Positions 5,083-7,438 of a stretch of 7,438 bases of DNA are shown here, piece after piece; position 1 is the first letter of the stretch, and the number at the start of each line of letters is the position of its first letter. The notes under the pieces are model-generated. The model saw nothing but the letters and a program-made list of their open reading frames with translations, was not told the DNA's origin and did not search any database. Both the position numbers and the translations under genes were made by a program. The stretch spans positions 1 through 7,438 of the forward strand of contig DDKG01000111.1 of the NCBI GenBank assembly GCA_002339265.1, read 5' to 3'. Source of the DNA: Massilia sp. UBA2604 (GTDB taxonomy: Bacteria > Pseudomonadota > Gammaproteobacteria > Burkholderiales > Burkholderiaceae_D).

Positions 5083-6218
5083 GCTTGTCTTTCGCTCAGG
5101 TGAGATGGGACGTCCATCTCGTGGGGGAACCGCGGGGGCGCCTGGCGCCGGCCCGTGCGGAACGCATTCAATTGTAAAACGTAGTTCAGCACCTGCGACA
5201 CCGCCTGGTACAGCTGGGCCGGAATCTGCTGCTGCACCTGGCTGGTGTTGTAGATGGCGCGCGCCAGCGGCGGCAGGGTCAATGTCTCGACATTGTTTTC
5301 CCGCGCTATCTGGCGGATGTACAGCGCCATCTCGTCGACGCCCTTGGCCACCACGAACGGCGCCTCGGCGCGCGCGGTGTCGTACTTGAGCGCCACCGCA
5401 TAGTGTTCCGGATTGACGATCACGACGTCGGCGGTCGGCACCGTGCTGCGCACGCTGCGCCGGGCCAACTGCTGCTGCAGCTGGCGGATGCGCTGCTTGA
5501 CCTCGGGGCGGCCCTCGTTGCTCTTGTGTTCTTCCTTGATCTCTTGCTTGCTCATGCGCTGGTTGCGCATGAACAGGAAGTGCTGCACCGGCACGTCGAT
5601 CAGCGCGAACACCACGAACACCGCCACCAGCGCCATCAGGGCGTCGAAGGCCAGGCCGCTGCCGGCGGCGATGGCGTCCATCAAAGGCATGCGCTGCAGC
5701 TCGACGTAGGCCTTCATGCCGGCGCGCGACACCATCCACAGCACCACGCACAGCATGACGGCCTTGCCGAACGAGGTGAGAAAGCCCACCCAGTGCTTTT
5801 GCGTGAACAGGTTGCCCAGGTTGGTGATGGGGCTGAAGCGGCTCAGTTTCGGCTGCAGGTTCTTGCCGCTGGCGACGAAGCCGCCCGGCATCGCGCCGGC
5901 CACGACGATCGCCAGCGGGATCGCCAGCAGCGGCAGCACCATCTGCACCAGCAGCATGACTGCGGCGCCGAACACGGTCGACAGCGCGTTCTCCATGTCT
6001 CCCGCCGCGCCCAGCGGCACGAACACGAGCCGGAACAGGTGGCGCATGTCTTCCAGGTAGGTGGGCGCCATCAGGGCGAACAGCTTGAGGCTGATCAGGA
6101 TGCCGACCGCGGTCGCCAGGTCGCGCGAACGCACCACCTGCCCTTCCTGGCGCGCCTTCTTGAGCTTCTGCGCCGAGGGCTTTTCGGTCTTGTCGCCGCC
6201 GCTGTTGTTATCCGCCAC
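5079..6218 (-). CDS. flhB: FlhB, flagellar export switch protein with NPEH cleavage motif, 379 aa
   Basis: FlhB sits in the export gate and switches substrate specificity from rod/hook to filament proteins after self-cleavage in its cytoplasmic domain. The basic N-terminus (KTEKPSAQKLKKARQEGQVV, 10-29) is typical of the family. Four hydrophobic segments follow at about 34-51, 83-111, 147-165 and 188-216. A charged linker (about 217-260) leads to the cleavage site. That site reads NPEH at 269-272, followed by YAVALKYD; most FlhB proteins have NPTH. The Asn-Pro bond and the histidine are kept. The start codon is GTG (6218-6216), with AGGA at 6225-6228 inside the end of fliR, an 11-base overlap. 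The next in-frame stop overlaps flhA. The length is close to Salmonella FlhB, and the motif falls at the same residue numbers. SctU-type injectisome proteins are homologous, but the flagellar context settles the call. Confidence 0.97.
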   Translation of the reverse strand: MADNNSGGDKTEKPSAQKLKKARQEGQVVRSRDLATAVGILISLKLFALMAPTYLEDMRHLFRLVFVPLGAAGDMENALSTVFGAAVMLLVQMVLPLLAIPLAIVVAGAMPGGFVASGKNLQPKLSRFSPITNLGNLFTQKHWVGFLTSFGKAVMLCVVLWMVSRAGMKAYVELQRMPLMDAIAAGSGLAFDALMALVAVFVVFALIDVPVQHFLFMRNQRMSKQEIKEEHKSNEGRPEVKQRIRQLQQQLARRSVRSTVPTADVVIVNPEHYAVALKYDTARAEAPFVVAKGVDEMALYIRQIARENNVETLTLPPLARAIYNTSQVQQQIPAQLYQAVSQVLNYVLQLNAFRTGRRQAPPRFPHEMDVPSHLSERQA

Positions 6219-6999
6219 GGGCCATCCTCATCTGCTCGGTCAGCATCTCGAGCACCTGGTTGGTCATGGCGATGTAGTGCTCGGGAATGAAGCGCACCAG
6301 CTGGATCAGCATCAGGAGGCCGAAGATCGTCACCAGCGCGAAGCCGAGCGAGAACAGGTTCAGGCTGGGCGCGACCCGGTTCAGGAAGCCGAAGCCCATC
6401 TGCACCACGATGGTCGAGAACACGATCGGCAGCGCCAGCAGCATGGCGGCGGCGAACACCCAGCCGACATTGAGCGCCACCGCTTCCAGCAGCATCGGCT
6501 GGAAGCCTGAACCGACCGGCCAGGCGTGGAAGCTCTGGCCCAGCACCGCGACCAGCACCAGGTGGCCGTCGATCGCGAAGAACACCAGCATCGCCACCAG
6601 CGACATCAGGCCCGAGATCACGTCCGAGACCTGGCCGTTGATCGGATCGTTCATCTGGGCCATCGAGAAGCCGATCTGGCTCGAGGTCAGGAAGCCCAGC
6701 ATGGTGACGGCCGCCATCGCGAACTGCAGGGCCAGGCCCAGCACGCCGCCGATCACGGCCTGTTCGAACATCGCCACCACGCCGGACAGCGAAAACGGAT
6801 CGGGCGCGGCCATGCCGGCGCGCGTGGTCAGGGGCAGCATCAGGAACGACAGCACGATCGCCAGCAATGCGCGCACCGGCATCGGGATGGTGCCGTCGCC
6901 CAGCACCGGGGCGGTGACCATCATCGCCATGATGCGGCAGAACGGCCACCACAGGGCGCCGATCAGCGGCAGCAGGAAGCTGAACAGCTCGATGCCCAT
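6208..6999 (-). CDS. fliR: FliR, flagellar export gate membrane protein, 263 aa
   Basis: FliR joins FliP and FliQ in the helical export-gate complex that forms the secretion pore in the inner membrane. The protein is hydrophobic almost throughout, with about six membrane segments. It contains the conserved QIGFSMAQMNDPINGQVSDV stretch and FFAIDGHL further on, where FliR proteins have a similar FLALDGHL block. It ends with a short basic tail (MRMARGG). The length is normal. The ATG at 6999 directly abuts the fliQ TGA (7002-7000) with no spacer and only a GGTGG-like Shine-Dalgarno, which suggests coupled translation. Its last codons overlap the flhB start. Confidence 0.96.
   Translation of the reverse strand: MGIELFSFLLPLIGALWWPFCRIMAMMVTAPVLGDGTIPMPVRALLAIVLSFLMLPLTTRAGMAAPDPFSLSGVVAMFEQAVIGGVLGLALQFAMAAVTMLGFLTSSQIGFSMAQMNDPINGQVSDVISGLMSLVAMLVFFAIDGHLVLVAVLGQSFHAWPVGSGFQPMLLEAVALNVGWVFAAAMLLALPIVFSTIVVQMGFGFLNRVAPSLNLFSLGFALVTIFGLLMLIQLVRFIPEHYIAMTNQVLEMLTEQMRMARGG
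6225..6228 (-). promoter_or_regulatory. Shine-Dalgarno site that sets the flhB GTG start
   Basis: On the - strand AGGA lies 6 bases before the GTG at 6218, within the last codons of fliR. It supports GTG as the flhB start. The resulting N-terminus (MADNNSGGDKTEKPS) matches typical FlhB N-termini in length and charge. Confidence 0.7.
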
Positions 7000-7269
7000 T
7001 CAACCCACCAGGGTCGCCGCGCGCTGGAATACCGAAACGCAGTAATCCATCAGCCGGGTCGTCATCCAGTGGCCGGCCAGGATCACCGCCAGCAGGGTCA
7101 CCAGCAGGCGCGGCAGGAAGCTCAGGGTCTGTTCGTTGATCTGGGTGGCGGCCTGGAACAGCGCCACCACCAGGCCCATGATCAGGCCCGGGACGACCAG
7201 CACCATCACCAGCAGCATCACAATCTGCAGGGCCTCGACCACCAGGTCGACGGCGATATCGGGACTCAT
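7000..7269 (-). CDS. fliQ: FliQ, flagellar export gate membrane protein, 89 aa
   Basis: FliQ is a small two-helix membrane protein, present in several copies around the FliP/FliR core of the export gate. Two hydrophobic segments (about 15-38 and 50-70) flank the conserved loop ALFQAATQINEQTLSFLPRL (36-55), a hallmark of FliQ. The length is exactly typical. The ATG at 7269 has only a weak GAGAG-like Shine-Dalgarno about 10 bases upstream and lies 31 bases after the fliP stop. The stop codon abuts the fliR start. Confidence 0.97.
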   Translation of the reverse strand: MSPDIAVDLVVEALQIVMLLVMVLVVPGLIMGLVVALFQAATQINEQTLSFLPRLLVTLLAVILAGHWMTTRLMDYCVSVFQRAATLVG

Positions 7270-7300
7270 GTTCGTCGCTCTCTCGTGTGTTATCGGCCGG

Positions 7301-7438
7301 CTAGTAGCCGTGGATGCTGCCCACCAGGGTGCTCACCGTCAGGGTCCAGCCGTCGACCAGCACGAACAGCAGCAGCTTGAACGGCAGCGAGATCACCAGC
7401 GGCGACAGCATCATCATGCCCATCGCCATCAGCACCGA
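7301..7438 (-). CDS. fliP: FliP, flagellar export gate protein, C-terminal 45 residues (truncated by the window edge)
   Basis: The frame runs in from the right edge of the window and ends at TAG (7303-7301). The visible residues contain [20 protein letters not shown], the very conserved FliP C-terminal segment, followed by [20 protein letters not shown]. In full-length FliP this forms the last membrane helix and the C-terminal end. The order fliP-fliQ-fliR on the same strand confirms the call. Confidence 0.96.
   Translation of the reverse strand, partial: SVLMAMGMMMLSPLVISLPFKLLLFVLVDGWTLTVSTLVGSIHGY

Noticed and set aside
2956..5103. Very long open frame (715 codons) on the + strand across flhA.
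   Set aside because: It is antisense to a certain flhA gene, and the protein is His/Arg/Gln-rich low-complexity without family features. Long antisense frames are expected in high-GC genes with strong codon bias.
5083..5751. Upstream extension of the flhA frame into flhB, giving 923 residues.
   Set aside because: The extra 223 residues are an out-of-frame reading of flhB. FlhA from the ATG at 5082 has the normal length and N-terminus.
5403..6290. 295-codon + strand frame opposite flhB.
   Set aside because: His/Gln-rich antisense shadow, as with the frames opposite fliR and fliQ. The - strand genes are certain.
1..7438. Searched for CRISPR arrays, insertion sequences, tRNA genes and attachment sites.
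   Set aside because: No regularly spaced repeats, no transposase-like frame, no terminal inverted repeats and no tRNA-like cloverleaf were recognised. The only long direct repeat is the shared flagellin 3' end.

Overview
The window is high-GC proteobacterial DNA. It holds part of a flagellar locus and two sugar-nucleotide biosynthesis genes. The flagellin type, the gene order and the codon bias suggest a betaproteobacterium, possibly an Oxalobacteraceae member such as a Massilia/Duganella relative. That placement is inference from pattern recognition only.

Layout on the + strand: the last 15 codons of one flagellin gene (1-49) with its terminator, then a 190-base gap carrying a candidate sigma-28-type promoter, a small 5'-UTR hairpin and a good Shine-Dalgarno site. 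A second, complete flagellin gene follows (240-1067) with its own terminator. Layout on the - strand, read from right to left: fliP (3' end only), fliQ, fliR, flhB, flhA, then a vioA-like PLP aminotransferase and a vioB-like left-handed beta-helix sugar acyltransferase. The two transcription units converge at about 1107-1151. No gene-free stretch exceeds 300 bases.

FliP, FliQ, FliR, FlhB and FlhA are the membrane export gate of the flagellar type III secretion apparatus, which secretes flagellin. The two genes appended after flhA resemble the VioA/VioB pair. In known systems this pair makes dTDP-4-amino-4,6-dideoxyglucose (viosamine, Qui4N) and N-acylates it. Viosamine derivatives are known flagellin glycans in Pseudomonas syringae. 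The simplest reading is a flagellar locus that co-expresses its export gate with enzymes making a nucleotide sugar for glycosylating the neighbouring flagellins. No glycosyltransferase or dTDP-glucose-forming gene lies in the window, so the pathway is incomplete here and the link to flagellin is inferred.

The export operon is tightly packed. It has ATGA overlaps at flhB/flhA and vioA/vioB, an 11-base overlap at fliR/flhB, and zero spacing at fliQ/fliR. An 11-codon micro-ORF begins three bases after the flhA stop and ends across the vioA start codon. flhF/flhG-type genes, which follow flhA in many polar systems, are absent. FlhB has NPEH instead of the common NPTH cleavage motif. These points fit a secondary or lateral-type flagellar system but do not prove it.
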